Part shown: one piece after another, positions 53,415 through 63,314 of the stretch
Numbering within the stretch: the stretch's first letter is position 1
Layout of the letters: each line of letters starts with the position of its first letter
Source: Bog-756 sp963730685
GTDB lineage: Bacteria; Actinomycetota; Acidimicrobiia; Acidimicrobiales; RAAP-2
DNA: 64,000 nt
Direction of reading: 5' to 3'
Assembly: GCA_963730685.1 (NCBI GenBank)
Contig: CAVSSP010000001.1
Location: forward strand, 1,240,001 to 1,304,000
Made by a program: the position numbers and the translations under genes
The notes under the pieces: generated by a model
Database searches by the model: none
The model's input: only the letters and a program-made list of their open reading frames with translations
Told to the model about the DNA's origin: nothing

Positions 53415-53522
53415 GTGGGACTGTCCATCGGTATCGTCGGTCTCGCCGCGGCCCCCACCGTCGACGGTGCCCCGGGTCCGGCGGGTCCGGCGGGTCCGAC
53501 GGGCGACGGGCCGGGGGCCTGA
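53415..53522 (+). CDS. Short frame with a YchF-like N-terminus, probable remnant
   Basis: A 35-codon frame from GTG 53415 to TGA 53520-53522 with a strong ribosome-binding site (GGAGGAA, 7 bases upstream). It begins VGLSIGIVGL, which matches the N-terminus of the universal GTPase YchF (MGLxIGIVGLPNVGKST) for ten residues. It then changes to a Pro/Gly-rich run (GAPGPAGPAGPTG). No P-loop follows. It may be a truncated ychF start, a deletion junction, or an upstream peptide for asnB, whose start lies five bases after its stop. Confidence 0.4.
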   Translation: MGLSIGIVGLAAAPTVDGAPGPAGPAGPTGDGPGA

Positions 53523-53526
53523 CCCG

Positions 53527-55493
53527 GTGTGTGGCATCGCCGGCATCTTCGACCCCGGGCTGACCACCGATCCGGCGGACCTGGGTCTCCAGGTCGGCGC
53601 CATGGCGGCCACGCTGGTGCACCGTGGTCCGGACGACGAGGGCAGCTGGTCCGACCCCCACTTCGGGATCGCCGCTCGGGTTCCGACGACTGGCGGTCGT
53701 CGGGCTGGGGCCCGAGGGTGCCCAACCGATGGTCTCCCACGGCGGGAGATGGGTGGCGGCCTACAACGGCGAGATCTACAACCATCGCCAGCTGCGGCAG
53801 CGCCTGGTCAGCGAGGGAGTGGCCTTCCGGGGCGGGTCGGACACCGAGACGCTGGTGGCCGCGGTCGGACGTTGGGGGCTCACCGCCGCCCTCGAGGCGG
53901 CCGAGGGCATGTTCGCACTCGCCCTGTGGGACCGGAGCGAGCACCGGCTCCACCTGGTGCGGGACCGGTTCGGCGAGAAACCCCTGTACTACGGGTGGAT
54001 CGGCCGTCGGCTGGCATTCGGTTCGGAGCTGAAGGCACTGTGCAGCGTGCCGGGCTTCGCTCCCGAGGTGGACCGTGACGCCGTCGCCCTGTACCTGCGC
54101 CACAACTGCGTCCCGGCCCCTCGGACCATCTACCGCGGTGTGGCCAAGCTCTCCCCCGGGCAGCGGGTGTGCCTGGGCATGGACGCCCGGCCCGGCACGC
54201 TTCCGGTGCCCCTGACCTACTGGTCGGCACGGGACGCCATCGGAGCGGCCCGCCAGCAGCCCCTGGTCGGCTCGACGGAGGCCCTGGCCGATGAGCTCGA
54301 AGCCGTGCTCTCGGACTCGGTCGCCGCCCGCATGGTGGCCGACGTCCCCGTCGGGGCGTTCCTGTCCGGCGGGATCGACTCCAGCACGGTCGTGGCCCTC
54401 ATGCAGCAGCGCAGCAGCCGCCAGGTGCGGACGTTCACCGTGGGGTTCACCGACCGGTCGTTCGACGAGTCGGCCGACGCCGCCGCCGTGGCCGCCCACC
54501 TCGGGACCGACCACACCCCGTTGCAGCTCAGCGACGCCGACGCCGCCGAGGTCATCCCCCGGCTCCCCGACATCTGGGACGAACCGTTCGGTGATGTCTC
54601 CGAGATCCCCATGCACCTGGTCAGCAGGTTGGCCCGGACCCAGGTGACCGTGTCCCTGTCCGGTGACGGTGGGGACGAGCTGTTCGCCGGCTACAACCGT
54701 CACGCCTGGCTGCAACGGCTGTGGGAACGCGCCGGTCCGATGCCCCCCGGGATGCGGAGGTTCGCCGGATCGGCACTGTCGGCGGTGCCACCGGGCGTGA
54801 TCGACGGGCTGGCCCGCATGACCGAGGTGATGCCGGACCGTCACCAGATCCGGAACCCGTCCTCGAAGGTGGCCAAGGTGGCCAAGGTGCTGGCGGCGTC
54901 CGGACCCCGAGGACGCCTACCTGGCCCTCGTCTCCTACTGGGATGACGCCGAGTCCATGGTCATCGGCGCCGGGCCCAGCGCGTCGGTGGCGTCCCGCCC
55001 GTCGGAGTGGCCGGCCCTCGACGGCATCACCGAGCAGATGCTCTGGTTGGACCTGGTGGGCTACCTCCCCGACGACATCCTCACCAAGCTGGACCGGGCG
55101 GCGATGGCCACGTCGCTGGAGACGAGGGTGCCCTTCCTCGACCGGAGCGTGCTCGACCTGGCGTGGCGGCTGCCGCTGTCGGCGAAGCTGCACGACGGCA
55201 CGACCAAGTGGCTCCTGCGCCAGGTGCTCTACCGTCACGTCCCCGCCGAACTGGTCGAACGACCCAAGATGGGGTTCGGCTTCCCCGTCGGCGCCATGCT
55301 CAGGGGCTCCATGCGCCCGTGGGCCGAGGAGCTCCTCGACGAGCGCCGTATCCGCCGCCAGGGGCTGCTCCGGCCCGAGCCGATCCGGCGAGCCTGGGAC
55401 CAGCACCTCCGCGGCCGGCGTGACCTCGGCTACGAGCTGTGGGCCGTGCTCGCCCTGCAGGCCTGGGTCGAGCGGTGGATGCCGGGCCTGTGA
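53527..55493 (+). CDS. asnB: Asparagine synthetase (glutamine-hydrolysing) AsnB-like, two frameshifts
   Basis: Amidotransferase/synthetase of about 655 residues. GTG 53527 is followed by Cys2 (CGIAGIF), the N-terminal nucleophile of class II glutamine amidotransferases. VHRGPDDEGSW and AAYNGEIYNHRQLR complete that domain. The synthetase domain has the PP-loop FLSGGIDSSTV, VSLSGDGGDELFAGYNRH and MATSLETRVPFLD. One extra G at about 53674 and one extra C in the run 54905-54908 break the frame. Both are single insertions and the protein is otherwise intact. In polysaccharide clusters such enzymes often amidate sugar carboxyls; a housekeeping asparagine role is also possible. Confidence 0.85.
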
Positions 55494-55629
55494 CCGGGGA
55501 CCGGCCGGAACGACGGCCATGCCGGCGCCTCGGGCCACGTGTATCCTGTCCAGGCTGGTGGCAGGTGCCACGGCGCCCGCTGACGCAAGATCGGCGAGCA
55601 TGAGGCAGACAGGCAGGGGGGATGCAGCG

Positions 55630-57537
55630 ATGGTGTCGGGCATCGATCTGCACGCGGAGCCGGCCCACCGACGCCGACGGGGGTGCCGCATCGTGACCAC
55701 GTCGCTCACCGCGCGGGTGCTCCTGGCCAACCAGCTTCGATCCCTCCCCGAGCTGGACTGGACCGTGGTGTCGGGCGACGCCTACGAGGATCCGGTCGAG
55801 GGTGTCGAGGTCGAGGTCATCCCCATCCGGCGGGAGTTCGCCCTCTCCGACTTCGGGTCCTTCGCCCGCCTGGTGCGGTACCTCCGCCGCCAGCGCTTCG
55901 ACGTCGTCCAGACCCACACCCCGAAGGCGTCGTTCCTCGGGCTGCCGGCGGCCAGGCTGGCGGGCAGCCCGGCCGTCTACACCATCCACGGCGCCCTCTA
56001 CTTCGCCGACAACGGCCGGAGGGCCAACGTGCTGGGATGGTGCTTCGAGCGATGGTGCTGCACCTGGGCCACCTCGGTGCTGGTCCAGAGCCGCGAGGAC
56101 GAGACCGAGCTGCCGAGGGTGCACATCTGCCCCCGTCGGAAGCTGCGTTACTCCGGGAACGGCATCGTGATGGAGCGATTCCTGGCCCCGGTCGAGCCGG
56201 CGTTCCGGGCGGAGCGCCCGATCGTCGTCATGGTGGGCCGACTGGTGAGGGAGAAGGGGTGCGCCGACTTCCTCGACCTGGCCGTCCGCCTGGCCGGCCG
56301 GGCCGACTTCGTGCATGTGGGCCCCTCCGAGCACGACCAGAGCGACGCCCTGTCCGAGGAGGACGTGGCCGCGGCGACCGCCGCCGGCACGGTGCGATTC
56401 GTGGGTGGCGTCGAGGATGTGCGTCCGTACCTGGCCTCGGCCACCGTCGTCGTCCTCCCGTCCTACCGGGAGGGGATCCCCCGGGTGGCGATGGAGGCGG
56501 CCGCCATGGGCCGACCGGTGGTCGCCTACGACATCAGGGGCGTGCACGAGGTGATCGACCCCGGGCTCGGGCTCCTGGCGCCACGCGGCGATCTCGACGC
56601 CCTCACCGTCATCGTGGCCGGGCTGGTGGACGACCCCGACCGATGCGCCGAGCTCGGCCGACGCTGCCGCCAGTGGGTGACCGAGCGGTTCTCCGAGGAC
56701 CGGGTCATCGAGCGACTGCGCGCCTTCTACGCCGGGATGGACCAGGTCCACCAGGCCGACCCCGGTCCGGGGGGCGGCGTGAGCACCGATGTCTGCCTGA
56801 CCGTGGACGTGGAGGACTGGTACGACGGGATGGCCGTCCTCGGGGAGCCCTTCCCGAAGCCGGCCGGTGCCGCGAGCGGGCTCTCGGGCCTGACCGCCCT
56901 GCTCGACGGCGCTGAGGGATCCCCGCACGTGACGTTGTTCGTGGTGGGCAACTACGCGGCGTCAGTGGCCGACGAGCTGGCCGAACTGGTCGCCCGCGGG
57001 CACGAGGTGGCCAGCCACGGACCGGACCATGGGCGGCTGCCCGAGGACCCCAAGGCGCTGGCCGGGTGGTTGCGCTCCGGGCGGGAGATGCTCGAGGCCC
57101 TGGTGCAGGTACCCGTCCGGGGGTTCCGGTCCCCCCGATTCGACCGTCCGGCCACCATGAGCCTGGGCCGCTACCGCCAGCTGACCGCGGAGGCCGGATT
57201 CGAGTACACGTCGGACACCCACCGGATGGGCCCGGCGTCACCGGTGCGGGAGCTGCCTGTCCTGTCCACCCACGGCTTCGCCATGGGTGGGGGGAGCTAT
57301 CAGCGCTTGCTCCCCTCGGCGGTCGTCTCGGGAGCGGTCGGTGCCGCGGGCTCGGCCGAGGGGCCGGCGGTGCTCTACTACCACTCCTACGACTTCGGGG
57401 CCACGCTCCCCGGCCTCGGCGCCATCCGGTCGGTGGCCGTGGCCAAGCAGCTGGTCGGGCGGGGCCGGGTGCCGCAGGTGTTCTCGACCATCCTCAACCG
57501 CTACGGAAGCGAGGCGTGTGCCCATGTCGAGTGGTGA
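55630..57537 (+). CDS. Glycosyltransferase 4 and polysaccharide deacetylase in one continuous frame
   Basis: From ATG 55630 (GGGGGGA upstream) a GT4 glycosyltransferase of about 380 residues is read: FDVVQTHTPKASFLGLPAAR, VYTIHGALYF, VMVGRLVREKGCADFLDLA and VVLPSYREGIPRVAMEAAAM (donor Glu). It runs without a stop into a NodB-type deacetylase of about 250 residues: CLTVDVEDWYDG (metal Asp), VARGHEVASHGPDHGRL (metal His), RGFRSPRFDRP and LYYHSYDFG. At the junction GTGA occurs at 56779-56782, just after six G (56769-56774). Removing one G would end the GT4 at that TGA and start the deacetylase at that GTG, the usual gene spacing here. I think two genes are more likely than a real fusion. Confidence 0.8.
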   Translation: MVSGIDLHAEPAHRRRRGCRIVTTSLTARVLLANQLRSLPELDWTVVSGDAYEDPVEGVEVEVIPIRREFALSDFGSFARLVRYLRRQRFDVVQTHTPKASFLGLPAARLAGSPAVYTIHGALYFADNGRRANVLGWCFERWCCTWATSVLVQSREDETELPRVHICPRRKLRYSGNGIVMERFLAPVEPAFRAERPIVVMVGRLVREKGCADFLDLAVRLAGRADFVHVGPSEHDQSDALSEEDVAAATAAGTVRFVGGVEDVRPYLASATVVVLPSYREGIPRVAMEAAAMGRPVVAYDIRGVHEVIDPGLGLLAPRGDLDALTVIVAGLVDDPDRCAELGRRCRQWVTERFSEDRVIERLRAFYAGMDQVHQADPGPGGGVSTDVCLTVDVEDWYDGMAVLGEPFPKPAGAASGLSGLTALLDGAEGSPHVTLFVVGNYAASVADELAELVARGHEVASHGPDHGRLPEDPKALAGWLRSGREMLEALVQVPVRGFRSPRFDRPATMSLGRYRQLTAEAGFEYTSDTHRMGPASPVRELPVLSTHGFAMGGGSYQRLLPSAVVSGAVGAAGSAEGPAVLYYHSYDFGATLPGLGAIRSVAVAKQLVGRGRVPQVFSTILNRYGSEACAHVEW

Positions 57538-58174
57538 GTTCCAGACCTACTTCCACCGCCGGGCGTCCCGCTTCTCCGCCTTCTACGCCAGCGAGCCGGT
57601 GGCCAGGGTGCTCGGGCGGGGCCCGCTGTTCGACCGGCTCCGCCTGGCCGTCGAGATGAGCACCGCGCTGTCGGCCCGCCGGGTCCTCGACGTCGGGTGC
57701 GGGAGCGGCCCGCTCTTCGCCCCCCTGGCCGGCTCGGGGATCCACGTCACCGGGATCGATCCGGCGGAGAACATGGTGGCCCTGGCCACGACCGAGGCGG
57801 CGCGCTTCCCGGGGCTGGTGGAGGTGAGGCGGCTCGGGTGGGAGCAGCTCGACGAGGTCGATGCCTACGACGTGGCCGTCGCCCTCGGGGTGTTCGACTA
57901 TGTCGGCGAGCCGGCCGACCTGCTGGGACGCATGGGTGCGGCCGCCGGTCATGTCATCGCCTCGTTCCCGTCGCCCGGCCTCAGGACCGACCTCCGCAAG
58001 ATCCGCTACGGCGCCCGCGGGGTGGGAGTGCACGGCTACCCCGGCGACGGCTTCGAGCGCCTGGGCCAACGGGCCGGCCTCGATGTGGCCGAACAGGTCC
58101 CCCTGGGCCGGGCCGGGTTCGTCGTCCACTTCGCCCGCCGCACCCCGGCGCCAGGGACGCCCCCCGCCTCCTGA
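57524..58174 (+). CDS. Class I SAM methyltransferase
   Basis: Methyltransferase of 216 residues from ATG 57524, overlapping the deacetylase end by 14 bases. Motif I is RRVLDVGCGSGPLFAPLA, followed by the acidic GIDPAENMV, the motif IV region DVAVALGVFDYV and HVIASFPSPG. The N-terminus (GEFQTYFHRRASRFSAFYAS) suggests a substrate-binding cap. It is the last gene of the plus-strand glycan operon; a role in O- or N-methylation of a glycan or lipid carrier is inferred. Confidence 0.85.
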   Translation: MSSGEFQTYFHRRASRFSAFYASEPVARVLGRGPLFDRLRLAVEMSTALSARRVLDVGCGSGPLFAPLAGSGIHVTGIDPAENMVALATTEAARFPGLVEVRRLGWEQLDEVDAYDVAVALGVFDYVGEPADLLGRMGAAAGHVIASFPSPGLRTDLRKIRYGARGVGVHGYPGDGFERLGQRAGLDVAEQVPLGRAGFVVHFARRTPAPGTPPAS

Positions 58175-58219
58175 GCGTCGGGGCGCCCGATGGTGCCCGG
58201 TGGCGGCCGGGCCGGGAGC

Positions 58220-59206
58220 TCAGGGCCGGTGGGCGACGATGAACCAGCCGGTCTCCTCGCGGGCGGCGTCGACCACCAGCCCGGTCTCGTCGAACCAGGG
58301 CTGGAGCTCGCTCCAGAGGTAACGGTGCTCGACCGGGGCGGTGAGGCGGTCGAACGTGTCGAGGACCAGGCTCCGGAACGGCTTGTCCCGGTAGGTGTAC
58401 ATGGGAAGTCCGGCCAGGCCGGAAACCCCGTGGGCCGCCCCCCAACGTCCCGGGGCCACCACGCCGGCGTAGAGCAGGCCGGCCATCGGGGTCGACAGGG
58501 CCTTGACCACCGGGTGGGGGAGCTGCACGGTCACGGTCCGGATGGCCCTGGCCGCCGACAGCGCCACCGAGCGGGCATTCGTCTCGGCCGGGCGGCTGTA
58601 GAGGTAGAGCAGGAGCTGACCACCGGGAGCCAGGTACGTGAGCAGCCGTTTGAATCCGTCGAAGGGGTCGTCGAGGTGGTGGAGCACCCCGAGGCTGGAG
58701 ATGAAGTCGAAGCTCTCCGGGGCGAACGGAGCGTCGCGGAGGTCGGCCTGCACCACGGCCACGTTGTCCATGTCGTGCAGGCTCCGTGCCGCCGCCTCGA
58801 CAGCGGACGATCCGTCCAGGGCCACTTCGGCGTGGAGGTGGCGGGCCAGGATCCGGGTGAACCGACCCTTGCCGCAGCCGGCATCCAGGCCCACCTTGCC
58901 GGCCAGGCCGGGCAGGTCGAGGTCCCGGAAGTAGATCTCGGCGAAGTCGTCGTCCTCGGCGCGGATCCCGTCGAAGGCGTTCCACTCGTAGCCGAAGCTG
59001 GCGAAGGTGCGCCCGGTCGAGCCGTTGGCCGCCACCGTCCCCGAAAAGTCGAGCACGCCGTGCCGGGACGGGTACCGGTGCCCGTTGGGACAGGTCACCC
59101 CGTCGCCGCCACCGGACCGTTGCTCGGACAGACCCTCGCCGCACCGGGGGCAACGCAGGCGCTCGACGATGGCGTCCGGTATGGCGTGCTCTTCCTGATC
59201 CCCCAT
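58220..59206 (-). CDS. SAM methyltransferase with N-terminal zinc-ribbon (Trm112-like) segment
   Basis: Protein of 328 residues from ATG 59204-59206. The N-terminus has a four-Cys-type ribbon, ERLRCPRCGEGL with a later CPNGHRYPSRHGVLDF, as in Trm112-like methyltransferases. The catalytic core follows: VGLDAGCGKGRFTRILARHL (motif I), VALDGSSAV, FDFISSLGVLHHLDDPFDGF (motif IV) and LAPGGQLLLYLY. The C-terminal third is a separate cap (YTYRDKPFRSLVLDTFDRL). It faces the preceding methyltransferase convergently and is divergent from the alpha/beta hydrolase. Confidence 0.86.
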   Translation of the reverse strand: MGDQEEHAIPDAIVERLRCPRCGEGLSEQRSGGGDGVTCPNGHRYPSRHGVLDFSGTVAANGSTGRTFASFGYEWNAFDGIRAEDDDFAEIYFRDLDLPGLAGKVGLDAGCGKGRFTRILARHLHAEVALDGSSAVEAAARSLHDMDNVAVVQADLRDAPFAPESFDFISSLGVLHHLDDPFDGFKRLLTYLAPGGQLLLYLYSRPAETNARSVALSAARAIRTVTVQLPHPVVKALSTPMAGLLYAGVVAPGRWGAAHGVSGLAGLPMYTYRDKPFRSLVLDTFDRLTAPVEHRYLWSELQPWFDETGLVVDAAREETGWFIVAHRP

Positions 59207-59273
59207 GCCCCACCCCAGTCGACGGCTCTCGGCAAGGGAGCACGCTACCTGCTCCGGCGCCGTCGCTCCGGCA

Positions 59274-60068
59274 ATGGGCATTAGCATCCCGGGCGTGACC
59301 GCTCCGATCATTCCAGGCGCCGAGCCGTGGTCGTCCGAAGGTGGATCCCACGGCGTGCTGGTCCTCCACGGGTTCACCGGCAACCCCCAGTCGATGCGAC
59401 CGCTGGCCGAAGCCCTCGGCAAGGCCGGTTTCACCGTCGACCTACCGCTGCTCCCCGGCCACGGCACCGCCGTCGACGACATGATCCCCACCCGATGGGA
59501 GGACTGGTCGGCTGCCTGCGAGGTGGCCTACCAGGCCCTGGCCGGCCGCTGTGACGGGATCGTCGTGACCGGCCTGTCCATGGGCGGCACCCTCACCTGC
59601 TGGCTCGCCGAGCGTCACCCCGAGATCGCCGGGATCGCCCTGGTCAACCCCCAGATCGACCCGCCCGACGCCGAGCTGCGAGCCGGGCTCCAGGCACTGG
59701 TTGACAGCGGGATCGAGACCTTCGACGCCATCGGGTCGGACATCAAGCAGGAAGGCATCACCGAGTCGGCCTACGATGCCACCCCGGTGCGCTCCCTCTT
59801 GTCCCTGTTCGAGGGGAACGACGGTGTCCACACCCACCTCGCCGACATCCACTGCCCGACCCTGCTGCTCAACAGCCGGGAGGACCACGTGGTGGCGCCC
59901 GTCTCCGGCGACGTGCTGGAGCGCTCGGTGAGCGGCCCCGTCGAGCGGATCATCCTGGAGAACAGCTATCACGTCGCCACCCTGGACGGGGACGCACCGC
60001 TGATCGAGGAGAAGATCGTCAGCTTCGCCACGGACCTTCTGGGCGGACCGGGCACCGTGTCCCGGTGA
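59274..60068 (+). CDS. Alpha/beta hydrolase (carboxylesterase/monoacylglycerol lipase type)
   Basis: Serine hydrolase of 264 residues from ATG 59274; GTG 59295 is a possible later start. The oxyanion motif is VLVLHGFTGNPQSM and the nucleophile elbow is VVTGLSMGGTLTCWLA (Ser). The acid is probably in LLLNSREDHVVAP and the base His in ENSYHVATLDGDA. These features match the Est30/thermostable monoacylglycerol lipase group, which acts on short-chain esters or monoglycerides. It precedes gatC by about 40 bases on the same strand, without obvious functional connection. Confidence 0.9.
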   Translation: MGISIPGVTAPIIPGAEPWSSEGGSHGVLVLHGFTGNPQSMRPLAEALGKAGFTVDLPLLPGHGTAVDDMIPTRWEDWSAACEVAYQALAGRCDGIVVTGLSMGGTLTCWLAERHPEIAGIALVNPQIDPPDAELRAGLQALVDSGIETFDAIGSDIKQEGITESAYDATPVRSLLSLFEGNDGVHTHLADIHCPTLLLNSREDHVVAPVSGDVLERSVSGPVERIILENSYHVATLDGDAPLIEEKIVSFATDLLGGPGTVSR

Positions 60069-60108
60069 CGGTGGCGCACCGTGACCCGGTGACGGCGGAG
60101 CACCGGAG

Positions 60109-60417
60109 ATGACCGAGCCCGAGCGCCTGTCGCGTGCCGACGTGGCCCATGTGGCCGCGCTGGCCCGCCTCGAGCTCACCGAAGAGGAGCTCGACCTGTT
60201 CACCGGGCAGCTGGCCGCAGTGCTCGATCACGCCGCCGACGTGGCCGCCCTCGACCTCGACGGGGTGTCGATGACCGCCCATGCCCTGGCGGTCACCAAT
60301 GTGCTCCGGCCTGACGAGCCGCGACCGGTCCTGGACCGTGACGAGGTGCTGTCCCAGGCGCCGGCGGTGGAGGACCACCGGTTCCGGGTCCCCCGCATCC
60401 TCGGGGAGGCCCCGTGA
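60109..60417 (+). CDS. gatC: Glutamyl/aspartyl-tRNA amidotransferase subunit C
   Basis: GatC stabilises GatA and GatB in the amidotransferase that makes Gln-tRNA(Gln) and Asn-tRNA(Asn) from mischarged tRNAs. The 102-residue protein shows the whole family pattern: LSRADVAHVAALARLELTEE, then DLFTGQLAAVLDHAADVAAL and the C-terminal LRPDEPRPVLDRDEVLSQAP with HRFRVPRIL. Its stop overlaps gatA by four bases. No frame defect. Confidence 0.95.
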   Translation: MTEPERLSRADVAHVAALARLELTEEELDLFTGQLAAVLDHAADVAALDLDGVSMTAHALAVTNVLRPDEPRPVLDRDEVLSQAPAVEDHRFRVPRILGEAP

Positions 60418-61875
60418 CCTCCCCGCGCCACGCCTACAACCTGGCCAACGCCGTCCGCTCCGGTGCACGGTCCGCGTTGGAGGTGGCCGAGGAGCACCTG
60501 GCCGCCATCGAAGCCGGGCGACGGAGAGGTCCACGCCTTCAACCTGGTCACCGCCGAGCTGGCCCGTAGCCAGGCGCTGGCCGTGGACCGGGCGGTGGCC
60601 GACGGCGAGGACCCAGGGCCCCTGGCCGGGGTACCCGTGGCCCTGAAGGACAACCTCTGCACCAGGGGCGTGCCGACCACCTGCTCCTCGCGCATCCTGG
60701 CGCACTGGCGCCCGCCCTATGACGCCACGGTGGTCGAGCGACTGCGGGCCGCCGGGGCGGTGGTGGTGGGGAAGACCAACATGGACGAGTTCGCCATGGG
60801 CTCGTCCACCGAGACGTCGGCCACCGGACCGACCCGGAATCCCCACGACACCACCCGGGTCCCCGGCGGTTCGTCGGGCGGATCGGCGGCGGCGGTGGCG
60901 GCGGGATTCGCCCCCCTCGCCCTCGGGTCCGACACCGGCGGATCCATCCGCCAGCCGGCCGCCCTGTGCGGGGTGGTGGGTCTGAAGCCGACCTACGGGA
61001 CGGTGTCCCGGTACGGCCTGGTGGCCTTCGCCAGCTCCCTCGACCAGATCGGGCCCTTTGCCCGGTCGGTGGCCGACGCCGCCCTCCTGTTCGATGTGAT
61101 CGGAGGGCACGACCCCTGTGATTCCACTTCGCTGAACCGGCCGACCCCCCGGGTCCTGTCGGTCCTCGACGACGGGGTGGCGGGGCTGACCGTCGGGGTC
61201 ATCGCCGAGTTCCTCGACGGCGCCGCCCCCGATGTGGTGGCCCGCGTCCGTCAGGCGGCCGAGGCGCTGGCCGCCGCCGGTGCCCGGGTCGAGGAGGTGT
61301 CGGTCCCCGAGGTGGCGCTGGGACTGTCGGCCTACTACCTGATCGCACCGGGTGAGGCCTCCTCCAACCTGGCCCGCTACGACGGAGTCCGCTACGGGCT
61401 CCGGGTGGATGGCGAAGACACCCTGGCCATGAACACCGCCACCCGGTCGGCCGGCTTCGGAGCCGAGGTCAAGCGGCGGATCATGCTGGGCACCTACGTC
61501 CTGTCGGCCGGCTACATGGACGCCTATTACAACCAGGCCCTCCGGGTCCGGACCCGGATCATCGAGGGGTTCTCCACCGCCTATGCACGCTGCGACGTTC
61601 TCCTCGGGCCGACCGCACCGACCACCGCCTTCCCGCTGGGGGAGAAGACCGGTGACCCGCTGGCGATGTACCTGTCGGACGTGTGCACCATCCCCACCAA
61701 CCTGGCCGGCCATCCGGCCATCAGCGTGCCCTTCGGCACCGGTGACGACGGTTTGCCCATCGGTGCCCAACTGCTCGGCCCGGCCCTGTCGGAGGGAACC
61801 ATCATGAAGGCGGCGGCCGTGGTCGAGGCGGCGGCCCCGTCCATTCCGGTGCCGACCATCGGGGCGATGTCGTGA
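60414..61875 (+). CDS. gatA: Glutamyl/aspartyl-tRNA amidotransferase subunit A, one frameshift
   Basis: Amidase-family catalytic subunit that releases ammonia from glutamine. GTG 60414 starts a frame (SPRHAYNLANAVRSGARSAL) that is broken at 60516-60518 by one extra G. After correction, AIEAGDGEVHAFNLVTAE continues without defect to TGA 61873-61875. The Ser-cisSer-Lys triad is visible: Lys in GVPVALKDNLC, cis-Ser in GGSSGGSAAAVAAG and the nucleophile Ser in SDTGGSIRQPAALCG. Since the complex is normally essential when no GlnRS is present, the break is best read as a sequence error. Confidence 0.93.
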
Positions 61876-63314
61876 GGCCGGGCTGGGAGATGGTCATCGG
61901 CCTCGAGGTCCACTGCGAGCTGAAGACGGCCACCAAGCTGTTCTGCGGTTGTCCCAACATGTTCGGCGACGAGCCGAACACCAACGTGTGCCCGGTCTGC
62001 CTGGGCCTGCCCGGGTCCCTGCCGGTGATCAACCAGCGGGCCGTGGAGCTGGCCATGGCCATCGGCACCGCACTCAACTGCGAGATCCGCCCGTCGACCT
62101 TCCACAGGAAGAACTACTTCTACCCGGACCAGGCCAAGGACTACCAGATCAGCCAGTACGACGAACCGATCAACGTCAACGGTCACCTCGACCTGCCCGA
62201 CGGCTCCCGGGTCGGTATCGAGCGGGCCCACATGGAAGAGGACACCGGAAAGACGACCCATGCGGGGGCTTCCGGGCGCATCCACGGCTCGGACTACTCC
62301 CTCGTCGACTACAACCGTTCCGGGGTGCCGCTGGTCGAGATCGTGAGCGCCCCCGACATGCGCTCATCGGCCCAGGCCCGCGCCTATGCCACCGAGCTCC
62401 GCGCCGTGTTGGTGGCATCAGGGCGCGTCGGACGGGAAGATGGAGGAGGGGTCGATGAGGGTGGACGCCAACGTCTCGGTCCGGCGGTCGGCGGACGACC
62501 CCTTCGGGACCCGGTGCGAGATCAAGAACCTCAACTCGGTGCGATCGCTGGGGCGGGCGATCGACTACGAGGCAGAGCGGCAGATCACCCTGATCGACTC
62601 CGGTGAGCAGGTGGTCCAGCAGACCCGTCACTGGGACGAGGATGCCGGCCGGACGGTCGACCCTGCGCTCGAAGGAGGAGGCCTACGACTACCGGTACTT
62701 CCTCGAACCCGATCTGGTGCCGCTGGTGCCCGACGCCGAGTGGATTCTGGCCGTGGCCGACACCATGGGCCCGATGCCGGCCGCCCGGCGCTCCCAGCTG
62801 GTCGAGCTCCTCGGCGGGCCCGGGATGGTGACCGACTCCCAGGTCGACCAGGTGGCGACCGTCGTCGACCTGGGCCTCGATCCACTGGTGACGGCGGCGG
62901 TGGCGTCCGGGGTCGGGTCGGGGCTGGCCTTGGCCCGGACGGCCAACGAGGCGGCCAACGATGCCGAGTCGGCCCGCCGGCTCGACCCTGAGTCCTATGT
63001 CGCCCTGTTGACCATGGAGGGCTCGGGAGCACTCACCGCCACCCAGTCCAAAACGGTGCTGTCCGAACTGCTGGCGGCCGGCGGCGGTGATCCTGCTGCC
63101 ATCGCCAGCGCCAAGGGGTTCGAGGCGATGTCGGAGGACTCGCTCGCCGCCACGGTGGCCGAGGTGGTCGCCGCGCATCCCGACGAGTGGGCCAGGTACT
63201 GCGCCGGGGAGGACAAGCTTCATGGGCGCATTCACCGGCATGGTGATGAAGGCCACCAATGGTCAGGCCGATGGCAATGCGGTGGGGGCCGAGCTCCGTC
63301 GCCTACGGGGCTGA
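61872..63314 (+). CDS. gatB: Glutamyl/aspartyl-tRNA amidotransferase subunit B, three frameshifts
   Basis: tRNA-binding and kinase subunit of GatCAB. GTG 61872 overlaps the gatA stop. The N-terminal part is standard (WEMVIGLEVHCELKTATKLF, CPVCLGLPGSLPVIN, RKNYFYPDQAKDYQISQYD, VDYNRSGVPLVEIVS). One-base insertions at about 62424, 62655 and 63219 shift the frame. The corrected protein continues with MRVDANVSVRR, EIKNLNSVRSLGRAIDYE, YDYRYFLEPDL and the C-terminal YqeY-like tail ending FTGMVMKATNGQADGNAV. It overlaps the convergent GH43 gene by 12 bases. Confidence 0.92.
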
